This document shows positions 41,852 to 50,554 of a DNA stretch of 64,000 bases, piece after piece. This DNA comes from Paractinoplanes rishiriensis. Its GTDB lineage: Bacteria > Actinomycetota > Actinomycetes > Mycobacteriales > Micromonosporaceae. A program made the position numbers and the translations under genes. Position 1 is the first letter of the stretch. Every line of letters begins with the position of its first letter. Where the stretch lies: the NCBI RefSeq assembly GCF_016862375.1, contig NZ_BOMV01000091.1, positions 1 through 64,000 on the forward strand, in the 5' to 3' direction. Below the pieces are notes generated by a model, which had not been told where the DNA came from, searched no databases, and saw nothing but the letters and a program-made list of their open reading frames with translations.

Positions 41852-44527
41852 ATGACGACCATCGACGAAGCACCGACCGCCGAGTGGCGCTCAGGCCCGC
41901 TGCCGAATTCGCCGGCGGCCGACCCGAGCCCGGCCGGCGTGCCCGCACTCGGCCGCCAGCTGTTCCATGTCGCGCGGCCGCACCTGCTGGCCCGTCTCGA
42001 CGCCCGGCACACCCGCCTCACCGTCGTATCCGCGCCGGCCGGCTGGGGAAAGACGACCCTGCTGGCGTCGTGGACACACCGCCAGCGGGGCCGTGCCGTC
42101 TGGGTGGACAGCGGCAGCAGAGCCGGATTTTGGTACCGGCTGACGACCGCGGTCGCCACCGGTACGCCGATCGTGTCCGGGGCGGCCGCCACCGCCGATC
42201 CGGCGGACGGACCGGCCCAACTCGCCGGAATGCTCCAGGACACGTCGTCGCCCCTAGCGATCGTGCTCGACGACTGCAACGACGTCGCCAGCCCGGACGC
42301 GCTGGCAGATCTGGCGCAAGTGGTGCGGACCAGCAGCGCACCGGTGCGGCTGGTGCTGGCCTGCCGCGGGACTCCGGCGCTCCCCCTGCACCGGTGGCGG
42401 ATGGACCGGCAGCTCGTCACCCTCGGCGAGGACGAACTCGCCTTCTCCGTCGACGAAGCAGCCGGCCTGTTCGCGGGCCAGGAGGTGACGCTGCCCCGTC
42501 TGGCCGTCGCGGATCTGCGCGCCCAGATGGAGGGCTGGGCCACCGGTCTCCAGCTCGCCGCCACCGCCCTGGCGCACCGTGCCGAGCCGGCCCAGGCGCC
42601 GCTGGACGCCGAGGCTATCGACCTCATCGCCGACTATCTCGGCGCCGAGGTGCTGGCCCGGCTCGATCCCCAGGTGCACCGCATCCTGGTGGAGGCCTCG
42701 GTCGCCGAGCGCCTGACCGCCGGTCTGCTCAACACCCTGGCCGACCGTGTCGACGGCGCCGCCGTCCTGGCCGACCTGCAGCGGCAGGGCGCCTTCATCC
42801 GCCGGTGCCCCGCCCCCGGCGACTGGTACCGGCTGCATCCGATGCTCAGCCGGGTGTTGTACCGGGAACTCTCCCGGCACGACCGCGACCGGGTCGGCCG
42901 CGCCCATGGGCGGGCGGGCGACTGGCACCTCATTCAAGGACCACCGGTCGAGGCGCTGCGGCACCTACTCGCGGCCCGCGAATGGGAGCGGGCGGCCGAC
43001 GTGCTGCATCGCCACTGGCCGGACATCACGATCGGCAGCCGTCGGCTCGACGTGGGGCCCATCGTCACCTCCCTGCCCGGGCCTGACGCGCCGCCACACG
43101 TGGTCCTGGCGATGGCGGCGGAACGGCTCGACGCCTGCGACACCGCCTCCGCCCGGCATCTGCTGCACCTGGCCGAGGCCGACCCGGACGCGGGCGAACC
43201 CGCGGCGTCCATCATGGCGGCCGTCCGACTGGCCACCGCGAGACTCGACGGTCAACTGCACCGCGTGTGCTGTGCGGCCGCCGAAATCCTGGCCGAACCG
43301 GCTCCGGAAAATTCCGCTGCGGGCAAGCTACGGCCGCTCGCCCTGTTGTCCCTGGGTGCGGCGAAGCTGCACCTCGGACAAACGACCGAGGCCGGCCAGT
43401 ATCTCGGTGAGGCGCAGAACCTTGCCCGGCGGCGCGACCTCGATCACGTCGAGATCATTGCCACCAGTCATCTCGCGGCCTCGTACGCCGCACTCGGTCA
43501 TCTACACGACGCGGTCCGCACCGCCCGCGAGGCGCTCGAGCTGGCCTCCCGGCTGGGCCTCGGGCAGCTGACCGACCTCAGCTGGAGCAGGTTGGCGCTG
43601 GCCGAGGCGTACTTCCAATGGGACCGGCTCGACGACGCCTGGTGCTGCACCGACGCAGCCCTGGACAACTCCTGCGGCGACCGGTTGATCCAGCTCAGCG
43701 GGACGATCCTGCAGACCCGTATCCGGGTGGCCACCGGTCGGCTGACCGAGGCGCACGAAGCGCTGCGGGCCGTTTACCACGAATCCGGCACTGCGGACCT
43801 ACCGGCGCCCGCCCGGCGCGCCCTTGCCCTGGCGGAGGCCGAACTTCGACTCGCGTGCGGCGACCCCGCTGCCGCCCTCGAGCGCCTGTCGTCCTGGCCG
43901 GACGCGGAGCCCTTACCGGCCCAGGCCGCGGTCGTCGAGGGATCCGTCCTGCTCGCCGAGGGACGGCCGGCCGCGGCGAGTACCGTCGTCGCGCCGTACC
44001 TGACCCGCGCCGATCCCGGAACGTCACTGACGTGCCGGGCCTTCGCCGGTTTGGTCGCCGCGCTGGCCGGGAAGGCAACCGGACACCGGGATCAGGTCAT
44101 GCACGGTCTCGGGGTCGCATTGAAGGTGGCCGACGAGGAAGGCCACCGGCGCTGCTTCACCGCCGGCGGGCACGCGGTACGGGCCCTGATCGAGTCGGTG
44201 GCGCCTGCTATGTCCGCGTACCCGCCGGTGGTCGCCGCGCTCACGGCTACGATCGACCCGCTGATCGCGGAGGCGTCCGGACCGCACCTGCCTTCGTACC
44301 AGGGCGCCGGGTTCGCCGTTTCCGGCACACTGGTGGAACCGTTGACCAGCCGGGAACGGACCATGTTGCGGTATCTGCAGGGCACGCTGTCGCATGTCGA
44401 GATCGCGGCGGTGCTGTGCATTTCGGTCAACACGGTTAAGACCCACGTGAAGAACATCTACCGCAAGCTCGGAGCTGGCCGGCGCAAGGAAGCGGTCCGG
44501 CTGGCGCGGGAGCTGCGACTGCTGTGA
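41852..44527 (+). CDS. LAL-family LuxR transcriptional regulator
   Basis: 891 residues from the ATG at 41852; an in-frame GTG at 41837 is possible. N-terminal STAND ATPase with Walker A SAPAGWGKTTLLASW and Walker B LAIVLDDCNDV, followed by a long TPR-like helical region. The C-terminal LuxR HTH is LTSRERTMLRYLQG, then SHVEIAAVLCISVNTVKTHV and KNIYRKLGAGRRKEAVRLA. It resembles MalT/LAL regulators, which bind palindromes once a ligand and ATP are present. It is divergent from the dnaK operon, with two copies of the island palindrome in the shared upstream region. This makes it the leading candidate for the island regulator, by position only. Confidence 0.9.
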   Translation: MTTIDEAPTAEWRSGPLPNSPAADPSPAGVPALGRQLFHVARPHLLARLDARHTRLTVVSAPAGWGKTTLLASWTHRQRGRAVWVDSGSRAGFWYRLTTAVATGTPIVSGAAATADPADGPAQLAGMLQDTSSPLAIVLDDCNDVASPDALADLAQVVRTSSAPVRLVLACRGTPALPLHRWRMDRQLVTLGEDELAFSVDEAAGLFAGQEVTLPRLAVADLRAQMEGWATGLQLAATALAHRAEPAQAPLDAEAIDLIADYLGAEVLARLDPQVHRILVEASVAERLTAGLLNTLADRVDGAAVLADLQRQGAFIRRCPAPGDWYRLHPMLSRVLYRELSRHDRDRVGRAHGRAGDWHLIQGPPVEALRHLLAAREWERAADVLHRHWPDITIGSRRLDVGPIVTSLPGPDAPPHVVLAMAAERLDACDTASARHLLHLAEADPDAGEPAASIMAAVRLATARLDGQLHRVCCAAAEILAEPAPENSAAGKLRPLALLSLGAAKLHLGQTTEAGQYLGEAQNLARRRDLDHVEIIATSHLAASYAALGHLHDAVRTAREALELASRLGLGQLTDLSWSRLALAEAYFQWDRLDDAWCCTDAALDNSCGDRLIQLSGTILQTRIRVATGRLTEAHEALRAVYHESGTADLPAPARRALALAEAELRLACGDPAAALERLSSWPDAEPLPAQAAVVEGSVLLAEGRPAAASTVVAPYLTRADPGTSLTCRAFAGLVAALAGKATGHRDQVMHGLGVALKVADEEGHRRCFTAGGHAVRALIESVAPAMSAYPPVVAALTATIDPLIAEASGPHLPSYQGAGFAVSGTLVEPLTSRERTMLRYLQGTLSHVEIAAVLCISVNTVKTHVKNIYRKLGAGRRKEAVRLARELRLL

Positions 44528-44548
44528 GGCGGTCGCGCCCGATGTCGG

Positions 44549-45430
44549 TCACGTCCCGAGGAGGACATCCGTGTCGGCCGATTCGAGCACGCGCTGCAGA
44601 TGCAGGCCGTGCCGGGCACCGAGCGCCGGCGCGCCGCCACTTCGGACGGCGTCGGCGAACTCCCGGTACATCGTCCGGTACGCGTGCGGCCCCGACGCCC
44701 GTGTGCAATCCAGGGCGGCCTCTCCGCCGGGACCGAAGATCTCGATGTCCGCGCGGAAGATCTCGGGCGCCGCCGTCGCCGACATCGACGCCTCGCTGAA
44801 CCGGCCCACCTGGTGGTCGAGCATGAGCCCCACCCATCCCCGGCGGTCGCCGTGCGCCTGCACCCCCACGATCGGGCCCAGTACGGCCTCGAGCAGGTCG
44901 AGCAGGTCGACGCCCTGATCGCGGAGAACGCCGCGCTCGATGCGCCACGCGTTGACGGATCCGCCGGGGCGATGGCTGCCGGAGACAAGTCGGCCCGCGC
45001 CGCCGTCCGGCTTGATCCGCCCAACCTCGGTGCTGAGGAAGCGGCGTACCTCCGTGGCGTATCGCCAGGCCAGTCCCATCTGCGAGACCACGTTGCTGCG
45101 CTGCACCGCCTCGGCCAGGTCCTCGGCACCGGCGATATCGCCGGCCATCGGTCGTTCCAGGAACACGGACTTGCCGCGCTGCGCGGCGGTGGTGGCCAGC
45201 TCGGCCTGGACCGGTGGCGGAACGGCGAAAGCCACCGCGTCGCACTGGTCGAGAAGGTCTGCGAAGCGATCGAACGGCTGGACGTGGTGCCGGCCGGCGA
45301 GTTCGTGTACGGGCCCGGGCGTCGGCGCCCAGACGCCGGTGAAGCGCAGGTCGGGCGAGCCGGCCAGCGTCGGCGCGTGCACCTGCGCCGCCCGCCGCCC
45401 GGCCCCGACCAGACCGATGGTGACAGTCAC
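44549..45430 (-). CDS. Gfo/Idh/MocA family oxidoreductase
   Basis: 293 residues from the GTG at 45430. Rossmann start VTVTIGLVGAGRRAAQVHAP, dinucleotide-site region CDAVAFAVPPPVQAELATTA, GKSVFLERPMAGD (EKP-type motif with Arg-Pro in place of Lys-Pro) and a C-terminal alpha/beta domain. The usual catalytic Lys in the EKP motif is replaced by Arg (LERP), which could impair hydride transfer. The substrate is unknown. A 51-bp piece of this gene recurs near 53.3 kb. Confidence 0.8.
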   Translation of the reverse strand: MTVTIGLVGAGRRAAQVHAPTLAGSPDLRFTGVWAPTPGPVHELAGRHHVQPFDRFADLLDQCDAVAFAVPPPVQAELATTAAQRGKSVFLERPMAGDIAGAEDLAEAVQRSNVVSQMGLAWRYATEVRRFLSTEVGRIKPDGGAGRLVSGSHRPGGSVNAWRIERGVLRDQGVDLLDLLEAVLGPIVGVQAHGDRRGWVGLMLDHQVGRFSEASMSATAAPEIFRADIEIFGPGGEAALDCTRASGPHAYRTMYREFADAVRSGGAPALGARHGLHLQRVLESADTDVLLGT

Positions 45431-45508
45431 TGTTCCGCCCTCCGTCCGTTCGGGCACTCGATCACCTGTCCCTCCGCCCCAGCGCATCAGCATCCGCCCG
45501 GGGGTGTC

Positions 45509-45528
45509 GATTGGCACATCTGCCGATC
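45509..45528. promoter_or_regulatory. Stress-island 20-bp palindrome, site c
   Basis: GATTGGCACATCTGCCGATC, 8 of 10 arm pairs, preceded by GGGTGTC exactly as at site a. It lies 79 bp before the Gfo/Idh start and on the upstream side of the GspM-type gene. Confidence 0.8.
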
Positions 45529-45562
45529 CGGCGGCCGGGAGAAGGCAGAAGCCACCCCGGGC

Positions 45563-45581
45563 GGGTGACCTGCTTTCACCC
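45563..45581. promoter_or_regulatory. 19-bp palindrome GGGTGAC-N5-TTCACCC, site c2
   Basis: GGGTGAC (45563-45569), CTGCT, TTCACCC (45575-45581), starting 54 bp after the start of palindrome c. Spacer length is the same 5 nt as at the other sites. Confidence 0.7.
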
Positions 45582-45600
45582 TGGCGAGCCCGATGGTCAA

Positions 45601-45720
45601 GATGTGCGGTTCTCCTACCGTCACTTCCCGCTGATCAACGTTCACCCATACGCGGAACCGGCCGCCGAGGCAGCCGAGGCCGCCGGCGCGAGGGGTCGGT
45701 TCTGGCCGGTCCACGACTGT
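45601..45720 (+). pseudogene. DsbA-like thioredoxin-fold protein fragment
   Basis: The frame from 45601 reads DVRFSYRHFPLINVHPYAEP, then AAEAAEAAGARGRFWPVHDC, a stretch typical of DsbA/FrnE-like oxidoreductases (YRHFPL...HP.A..AA.AAEAA...G.FW..HD). The CxxC active site and the rest of the protein are missing. It sits just downstream of the palindrome pair, as a once-controlled gene would. Confidence 0.65.
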
Positions 45721-45748
45721 CACCGGACAACGACACCAAGGAGTGATC

Positions 45749-46294
45749 ATGATGCAACCGCAGTACGACAAACGATCCGACGCCTCCTCACCGACGCCGG
45801 CGGGCCCGGCAGACGGGCAGGTCGTGGTCGCCTCCTACCCCACCTATGCCGAGGCGGAACGGGCCGTGGACTACCTGTCCGACCAGCGGTTTCCCGTGCA
45901 GCACACCGCCATCGTCGGCCGCGGACTGTCCAGCTTCGAGCGGGTCACCGGCCGGCTGACGATGTGGGGCGCCGCCGCTCAGTCGGCCGTCTACGGCGCC
46001 GTCCTGGGCGCGCTGTTCGGCTGGTTGTTCGGCCTGTTCGATTGGGTCAACCCGCTCATCTCCGGCCTGCTGCTCGCCCTGTACGGGGCTATCTTCGGCG
46101 CCGTCACAGGCGGCCTGCTCGGCCTGTTCGGCCACGCCCTCACCGGCGGCCGGCGTGACTTCAGCTCCGTTGCCGGCATGCGCGCCGAGAGCTATGACGT
46201 CCTCGTCGACGCTGAGGTCGCGCCGCAGGCCATCCAACTGCTCGACGCCCCCACCGCCCCGGGCCGTGGCGCCGCCGCAGGCCACCTTCGATAG
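45749..46294 (+). CDS. General stress protein 17M (GspM)-like protein with glycine-rich membrane hairpin
   Basis: 181 residues from the ATG at 45749 (Shine-Dalgarno AAGGAG, 5 nt). The GspM-like domain starts VVVASYPTYAEAERAVDYLS, then VQHTAIVGRGLSSFE. Two small-residue-rich hydrophobic segments follow (VYGAVLGALFGWLFGLFDWV and LALYGAIFGAVTGGLLGLFG). A C-terminal strand pair (ESYDVLVDAE) folds back. A paralogous layout occurs at 49099-50034. Expected to be a stress-induced membrane-associated protein of unknown mechanism. Confidence 0.78.
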   Translation: MMQPQYDKRSDASSPTPAGPADGQVVVASYPTYAEAERAVDYLSDQRFPVQHTAIVGRGLSSFERVTGRLTMWGAAAQSAVYGAVLGALFGWLFGLFDWVNPLISGLLLALYGAIFGAVTGGLLGLFGHALTGGRRDFSSVAGMRAESYDVLVDAEVAPQAIQLLDAPTAPGRGAAAGHLR

Positions 46295-46380
46295 AACACC
46301 TCATGCGCACCTGAGCCGCGGCCACTACGGCCTCGCTCCATACCTCGACGGCCACGAGACCCAGGCCACGGCTCCACCGA

Positions 46381-46422
46381 GCGCTACCTCACCGCACCGG
46401 AAGGCGGGCGGTGAGGTAGCGC
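46381..46422. terminator. Bidirectional terminator between convergent genes
   Basis: 15-bp perfect arms GCGCTACCTCACCGC (46381-46395) and GCGGTGAGGTAGCGC (46408-46422), 12-nt loop. Placed between the GspM-type gene (+) and the aldo/keto reductase (-). Confidence 0.85.
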
Positions 46423-46463
46423 ACCTCACCGGCGGGTGAAGGTCCGATGGTTCCTGGCGGTCC

Positions 46464-47312
46464 TCAGAGAGTTTCGAGGGGGCGGGCCTTGATCGGCGGC
46501 GGGAATGCCAGGTCCAGTTCGGTCAGGTCCTGGGGACTGAGCCTGATCGCGGCGGCGGCGGCGTTCTGCTGTACCCGGGCGACCGATCCCGACTTGGGGA
46601 TCGCGCAGACCAGCGGCTGCCGGAGCACCCAGGCCAGCGCGACCTGGGCCGGGGTGATGTCGTTGCGCTCCGCCACACCGCGCACCGCCGGATGCGACAG
46701 CAGATCACCCTGCTCGAACGGTGAGTACGACATCACCGGTAGATCCTGCTCACGACACCACGGCAGGAGGTTGTACTCGGGGCTGCGGCGCGCGAGGTTG
46801 TAGAGCACCTGGTCCGTTTGCACCTCGGTCCCGCTCGGGATCTGCCACAGGTCGATCAGATCCATCACGTCGAAATTGCTGACCCCCCAATGACGGATCC
46901 AGCCACGCTCCTTCAGCTCCACGAAGGCCTCGATCGTCTGCCAGAGCGGCACGGAACCCCGCCAATGCAGCAGGTACATGTCGAGACGATCGGTTTTGAG
47001 CCGGCGCAGGCTCGCCGCGCAGGCATCGAGGGTGCCCCGGCGAGTCGCATGCGACGGCAGTACCTTGCTGATCAGGAACACCTCGTCACGGCGTCCGCCG
47101 ATCGCCTCACCGACAAGCCGCTCGGCCTCGCCCTCGGCGTACATCTCGGCGGTGTCGATCAGAGTCATGCCGAGCTCGAGACCCAGCCGGAGCGCGCCGA
47201 TCTCGGCTTTCCGGTGCTCACCAACCTCCGCCATGTGCCAGGTGCCCTGCCCCAGCACGGGGATCTTCTCCCCGGCCGGCAGGGCGATGCGACGGATCAC
47301 GGGTCCGTACAT
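46464..47312 (-). CDS. Aldo/keto reductase
   Basis: 282 residues. AKR barrel with the tetrad Asp and Tyr in TLIDTAEMYAEGEAE, Lys in LISKVLPSHA and His in MYLLHWRGSVPL. The NADPH loop is VCAIPKSGSVARVQQNA. Shorter than the AKR at 14909 and of the 2,5-diketo-gluconate reductase/YeaE type. Probably detoxifies reactive carbonyls in this stress island. Confidence 0.88.
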   Translation of the reverse strand: MYGPVIRRIALPAGEKIPVLGQGTWHMAEVGEHRKAEIGALRLGLELGMTLIDTAEMYAEGEAERLVGEAIGGRRDEVFLISKVLPSHATRRGTLDACAASLRRLKTDRLDMYLLHWRGSVPLWQTIEAFVELKERGWIRHWGVSNFDVMDLIDLWQIPSGTEVQTDQVLYNLARRSPEYNLLPWCREQDLPVMSYSPFEQGDLLSHPAVRGVAERNDITPAQVALAWVLRQPLVCAIPKSGSVARVQQNAAAAAIRLSPQDLTELDLAFPPPIKARPLETL

Positions 47313-47375
47313 CCTGCCTCCTTCTTCGTTGGTCAGCGGTCTCGAGGGCGTGGCCGTGCGGTGGGATGATGTCTG

Positions 47376-47861
47376 TCAGCTCTCCCGGACCTCGATCTGT
47401 CGTGGTTGGCTGGTGGCTGCCTTGCCCAGGCGCACGGTCAGTACGCCGTCGTGCAGCGACGCTTCCACCTGCTCCGGGTCGATGTCCCCGGGAAGGGCCA
47501 CCACGTACTGGAACTGCCCGACCCGCCGCATCTGACGGCGCAGTATCCCCGTGCGCTCCTTTTGCTTGATATCACCGGTGACGCGGAGCTCGTTGTCCCG
47601 CACCTCGATGTTGACGTCGTCTTTGCGGACTCCCGGCAGTTCGAGCTCCAGGACGTAGGCGTCGTCCGTTTCCTCGAGGTCGGCCGCGGGCACCCAGAAC
47701 GGTGCTTGGGGGGCGCCACCGAGGTTCTGCTCTCCTTGGAAGAAGCTGCTGATGATCTGGCCCATCTGCTCTTGGAGCTGCTCGAACTCGGCGAGCGGGT
47801 CTCCGTGGCGGGCAGGCACGGTGGATGAGCGGCGGTAACGGCCGGGGACAATGATGGTCAC
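47376..47861 (-). CDS. Hsp20 small heat-shock protein (copy 1)
   Basis: 161 residues from the GTG at 47861 (VTIIVPGRYRRSS), which aligns with the start of copy 2. Alpha-crystallin domain with the ELELPGVRKDDVNIEVRDNE core and VEASLHDGVLTVRLGKA. The N-terminal helix is EFEQLQEQMGQIISSFFQGE. ATP-independent holdase that passes clients to DnaK/ClpB. A perfect 19-bp GGGTGAG palindrome lies about 100 bp upstream. About 70% identical by eye to copy 2 at 52745. Confidence 0.93.
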   Translation of the reverse strand: MTIIVPGRYRRSSTVPARHGDPLAEFEQLQEQMGQIISSFFQGEQNLGGAPQAPFWVPAADLEETDDAYVLELELPGVRKDDVNIEVRDNELRVTGDIKQKERTGILRRQMRRVGQFQYVVALPGDIDPEQVEASLHDGVLTVRLGKAATSQPRQIEVRES

Positions 47862-47962
47862 GCTAACCAGGTCCTTTCCGGGGCGGCGACGGCTACGGAT
47901 CGGGTCCGTACCGGACGAAGCGCGGTGTTGCGCTGCCGTCATCGTCATCGTCATCAGCACCG

Positions 47963-47981
47963 GGGTGAGCACAACTCACCC
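47963..47981. promoter_or_regulatory. 19-bp palindrome GGGTGAG-N5-CTCACCC (perfect), hsp20 copy 1
   Basis: GGGTGAG (47963-47969), CACAA, CTCACCC (47975-47981), a perfect inverted repeat. It lies between hsp20 copy 1 (-) and the metzincin-like gene (+, start 48027). No 20-bp partner palindrome is visible here. Confidence 0.8.
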
Positions 47982-48026
47982 TCCGGCAGGTGAATTCGCG
48001 AGCGTGCCGTCGGGAATGGTGAAGCA

Positions 48027-48791
48027 ATGAACCGGCGACCGCTCGACCACTGCACCGACGGCCTCCCCCTACCGCCGGGCGACGACCTGGACTCGGTGGG
48101 ACCGTTTGTCATCCGGTGCGTCTACGCGCTGCCCCGCGACGGCACCGACCGCCGCCTCGGCGAGGACGGCGTGATCAGCCGCTCGCTGTCGGCGATGCAG
48201 GTGTGGTTCGCCGCGCAGACCGGTGCCCGGTTGCGCTTCGCCGACGAACCGGTGCGCACGGTCCGGCTGCCCGAGACCGCCGCCCGGATCGCCGACCGCG
48301 GTTCGTACGTCCGGGACCGGATCGAGCGCCTGTTGCGGCGGCAGGGCTTTCACGAGCCGCGCACGCTGTACGCGGTCTGGTACGACGGCAGCAGCACCAT
48401 TTCGTGCGGCGGCGGCGCCTGGCCACCGGAACTTCGCGGCCGGGTGGCGGCACTGTACCTGCAGGGCGCGTACGACGAGGTGGTGTGCGCGGAGGACCGG
48501 TTCAGCCCGGACGGAGTGACACCGGAGATCAACGAGCTCAAGATGCTTCACGAGATCCTGCACACCATGGGCTTCGTCCCGCCGGGAGCACCCCATCACA
48601 CCCACGCCGGGCACGTCGGCAACAACCACAACGACCTGATGTACTCCGGCGACCCGCCCTGGAACCCGTCGGTGATCGACCCGCACCACCAGGACTATTT
48701 CCGCACCGGCCGGACCGACATCCCGGACCTGGCCCGGAGCAGCTTCCTGGACCCGTTGCCGGCCGGCGCGGAGCCGCCGCCGGTCTGGTGA
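48027..48791 (+). CDS. Putative zinc metalloprotease with metzincin-like features
   Basis: 254 residues, no signal peptide. HEILHTMGF (about 172-180) is an HExxHxxG zinc motif. The usual third ligand position (HExxHxxGxxH) is Pro, but His residues follow within 9 (PGAPHHTHAGH). NHNDLMYSGD supplies a Met-turn-like DLMY. Two Cys in the middle (SSTISCGGGA and EVVCAEDRF) could bond. I do not recognise a named family; a metzincin relative with an insertion before the third ligand is the best reading. Stress-island neighbours suggest quality control. Confidence 0.6.
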   Translation: MNRRPLDHCTDGLPLPPGDDLDSVGPFVIRCVYALPRDGTDRRLGEDGVISRSLSAMQVWFAAQTGARLRFADEPVRTVRLPETAARIADRGSYVRDRIERLLRRQGFHEPRTLYAVWYDGSSTISCGGGAWPPELRGRVAALYLQGAYDEVVCAEDRFSPDGVTPEINELKMLHEILHTMGFVPPGAPHHTHAGHVGNNHNDLMYSGDPPWNPSVIDPHHQDYFRTGRTDIPDLARSSFLDPLPAGAEPPPVW

Positions 48792-48831
48792 TCTCAGCCG
48801 CGGCCCGCGCCGGCCGTATGTGCCGTTCGCG

Positions 48832-49095
48832 TCAGACCAACGTCTCGTCGATGTAGCACCAGCGCCAGTTTTCCCCGGGCTCGAACGACTGGACGATGGG
48901 ATGACCCACGGTATGCGCGTGCGCCCGCGCGTGCCGCATCGGTGACGAGTCGCAGCAGCCGACATGCCCGCATGTCAGGCACAGCCGCAGGTGCACCCAC
49001 GGACTGCCCAGACGCAGGCATTCGGCGCAGCCGTCCGGGCTCTGCGGAACGACCGGCCGGATCATGACGACGTGCGGGTCGGAGACGACGGTCAT
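48832..49095 (-). CDS. UBP-type zinc-finger protein
   Basis: 87 residues, essentially one domain: GCAECLRLGSPWVHLRLCLT, CGHVGCCDSSPMRHARAHAH and GHPIVQSFEPGENWRWCYID. These are the conserved Cys/His ligands of the ubiquitin-protease-type zinc finger that bacteria use as a small stand-alone protein. Starts 3 bp after the GspM/DUF2171 gene, so co-transcribed. The bacterial partner is unknown. Confidence 0.9.
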   Translation of the reverse strand: MTVVSDPHVVMIRPVVPQSPDGCAECLRLGSPWVHLRLCLTCGHVGCCDSSPMRHARAHAHTVGHPIVQSFEPGENWRWCYIDETLV

Positions 49096-49098
49096 GGC

Positions 49099-50034
49099 TC
49101 AGCCGTCTGCCTTCAGCATTTCCTTGTCGGTGACCGTCAGGTGGACGGCACCGTCCTGCACACGGACACGGTCGATCTCGTCTGCGGCGACGTACGCGTC
49201 GGATTTGAGGAAACCCTTGCGGTCGACCTTGATGAAGCCGAGACGCAGAAGCCGCTCCCGCAGTTCGCCCGCTACCCGGGGTTCACCGCTGTCCGTCTCC
49301 TCGCCCAGCGTGGTGATCGCCTCCGGATCGCCTAGCTTGACGAACTCGACCTTGCCGACCTCCTTGCCGGCCGCGTCGAAAACCCGCATCCCCTCCACAA
49401 CCTGGGAGATGGGCTCGATCACGCTGCCGCGGTAACTGTCGTGGCGCTGGACGTCGCTGCCGCTGCCGTCGGCGAGAACCTGCTCGGCCCGTGCCACGTC
49501 CTGCTCGGCGCCGTGCACGACCACCAGGTAGCTTCCGGCCTTGACGAGTTGCTCGTATTTGGGAATGTGCTGCTTCGCGACGAAGTGGCCGATGATCGCG
49601 CCGACGCCCCCGGCGACCAGCGCCCCTTGGACTGCGCCGCTCGCGGCGGCCGCCAGGGGACCGAGCACGATGAGCGGGCCCGCGCCCGGAACGAACAGCA
49701 GCGCGCTGCCCACCAGCAGGCCGAAGAGTCCACCCACCCAGGCGCCGGTCGCGGCACTCGGTCCGGCGATGTCCCCGGTGGTCACGTACCCGTTGAACCG
49801 GGTTTCGCTCTGCAGATCCTTGCCGAGCACCGAGATGCGGTCGATCGGGAAGCCGGCTGCGGCGAGCCGCTCCACGGCCGCCTGCGCCGAGTCGAGGTCC
49901 GCGAAGACGCCGATCACCGCGCGATCATCCGCGCCAACCGGCCGGCTGTCAGCCGCGGGTACATCCGTGCCGATGGTGCTGAACCGGTCGTCAGTGGTCG
50001 GCTGGTGAGGTGTGGGGTTCAACGTATCGGTCAT
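49099..50034 (-). CDS. GspM-like domain protein fused to a PRC/DUF2171-like domain
   Basis: 311 residues. Residues 39-165 repeat the GspM layout (AVIGVFADLDSAQAAVERLA, RISVLGKDLQSE, then a glycine-rich membrane hairpin GGLFGLLVGSALLFVPGAGP). The C-terminal third (about 205-311) is a DUF2171/PRC-like beta-barrel: VVEGMRVFDAAGKEVGKVEF and AADEIDRVRVQDGAVHLTVT. The fusion probably ties a membrane-embedded stress protein to a PRC-type interaction module. Confidence 0.78.
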   Translation of the reverse strand: MTDTLNPTPHQPTTDDRFSTIGTDVPAADSRPVGADDRAVIGVFADLDSAQAAVERLAAAGFPIDRISVLGKDLQSETRFNGYVTTGDIAGPSAATGAWVGGLFGLLVGSALLFVPGAGPLIVLGPLAAAASGAVQGALVAGGVGAIIGHFVAKQHIPKYEQLVKAGSYLVVVHGAEQDVARAEQVLADGSGSDVQRHDSYRGSVIEPISQVVEGMRVFDAAGKEVGKVEFVKLGDPEAITTLGEETDSGEPRVAGELRERLLRLGFIKVDRKGFLKSDAYVAADEIDRVRVQDGAVHLTVTDKEMLKADG

Positions 50035-50122
50035 GATCCGCCTCCGGGCTCTTGTCGATTTCTCTGCTGCGGTACCGGCCCTCAGCCGCCGCCCTGATCG
50101 TGATCCTTCGCGGACCGCCGGT

Positions 50123-50530
50123 TCATCTGAGCGAGCTCAGCAGGTGCCGGCCGGCCTGACCGCACTTGCGGCAGGCGTCGGCGCAAATTGCGCAGGCTTC
50201 GTTCTCGGCAGCATGCTTCCGGACTTCCTCGTAACCCACGCGGCAGGCCTCGATGAGCGACCGCAGCGCCGCCTCGCTCACCGCACGGTCGTAGGCGCTG
50301 GGCCGGGACAGCACCCGCACCACCGCCGTGGCGACATCGGCACAGTTGAGGGCCGCGCCGATGGACCTGCTCAAGTGCGCCGCGGACGGGTCCACGATGC
50401 ACGCGTCCGCACAGGACGTGCAGCTCTGCGCACAGTTGAGGCACTCCTGTACGGCGATCACCAACGCGTCCTCGTCGATGCCGGGCATCGGGCGGTGATG
50501 GGCGTTCAAGATCGCCGCCACATCCGTCAT
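50123..50530 (-). CDS. Cys-rich four-helix-bundle copper-binding-type protein (DUF326/Csp-like)
   Basis: 135 residues with Cys lining helical faces: ECLNCAQSCTSCADAC, ALNCADVA, IEACRVGYEE and EACAICADACRKC (13 Cys in all). Spacing CxxCxxxCxxCxxxC is typical of DUF326 / copper storage proteins (Csp3-like), which lack signal peptides and store Cu(I) in the cytosol. No copper exporter or CsoR is nearby; in this setting it may buffer metal during oxidative stress. Confidence 0.85.
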   Translation of the reverse strand: MTDVAAILNAHHRPMPGIDEDALVIAVQECLNCAQSCTSCADACIVDPSAAHLSRSIGAALNCADVATAVVRVLSRPSAYDRAVSEAALRSLIEACRVGYEEVRKHAAENEACAICADACRKCGQAGRHLLSSLR

Positions 50531-50554
50531 TCCGCTGCGCTCCTCATCGTGTCC

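Larger units (their letters stand above)
45431..45748. other. 318-bp divergent regulatory region
   Basis: Holds palindrome c (45509-45528), the GGGTGA-type palindrome (45563-45581), a DsbA-like gene fragment (45601-45720) and the Shine-Dalgarno sequence of the next gene. No complete gene is present. Confidence 0.7.
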
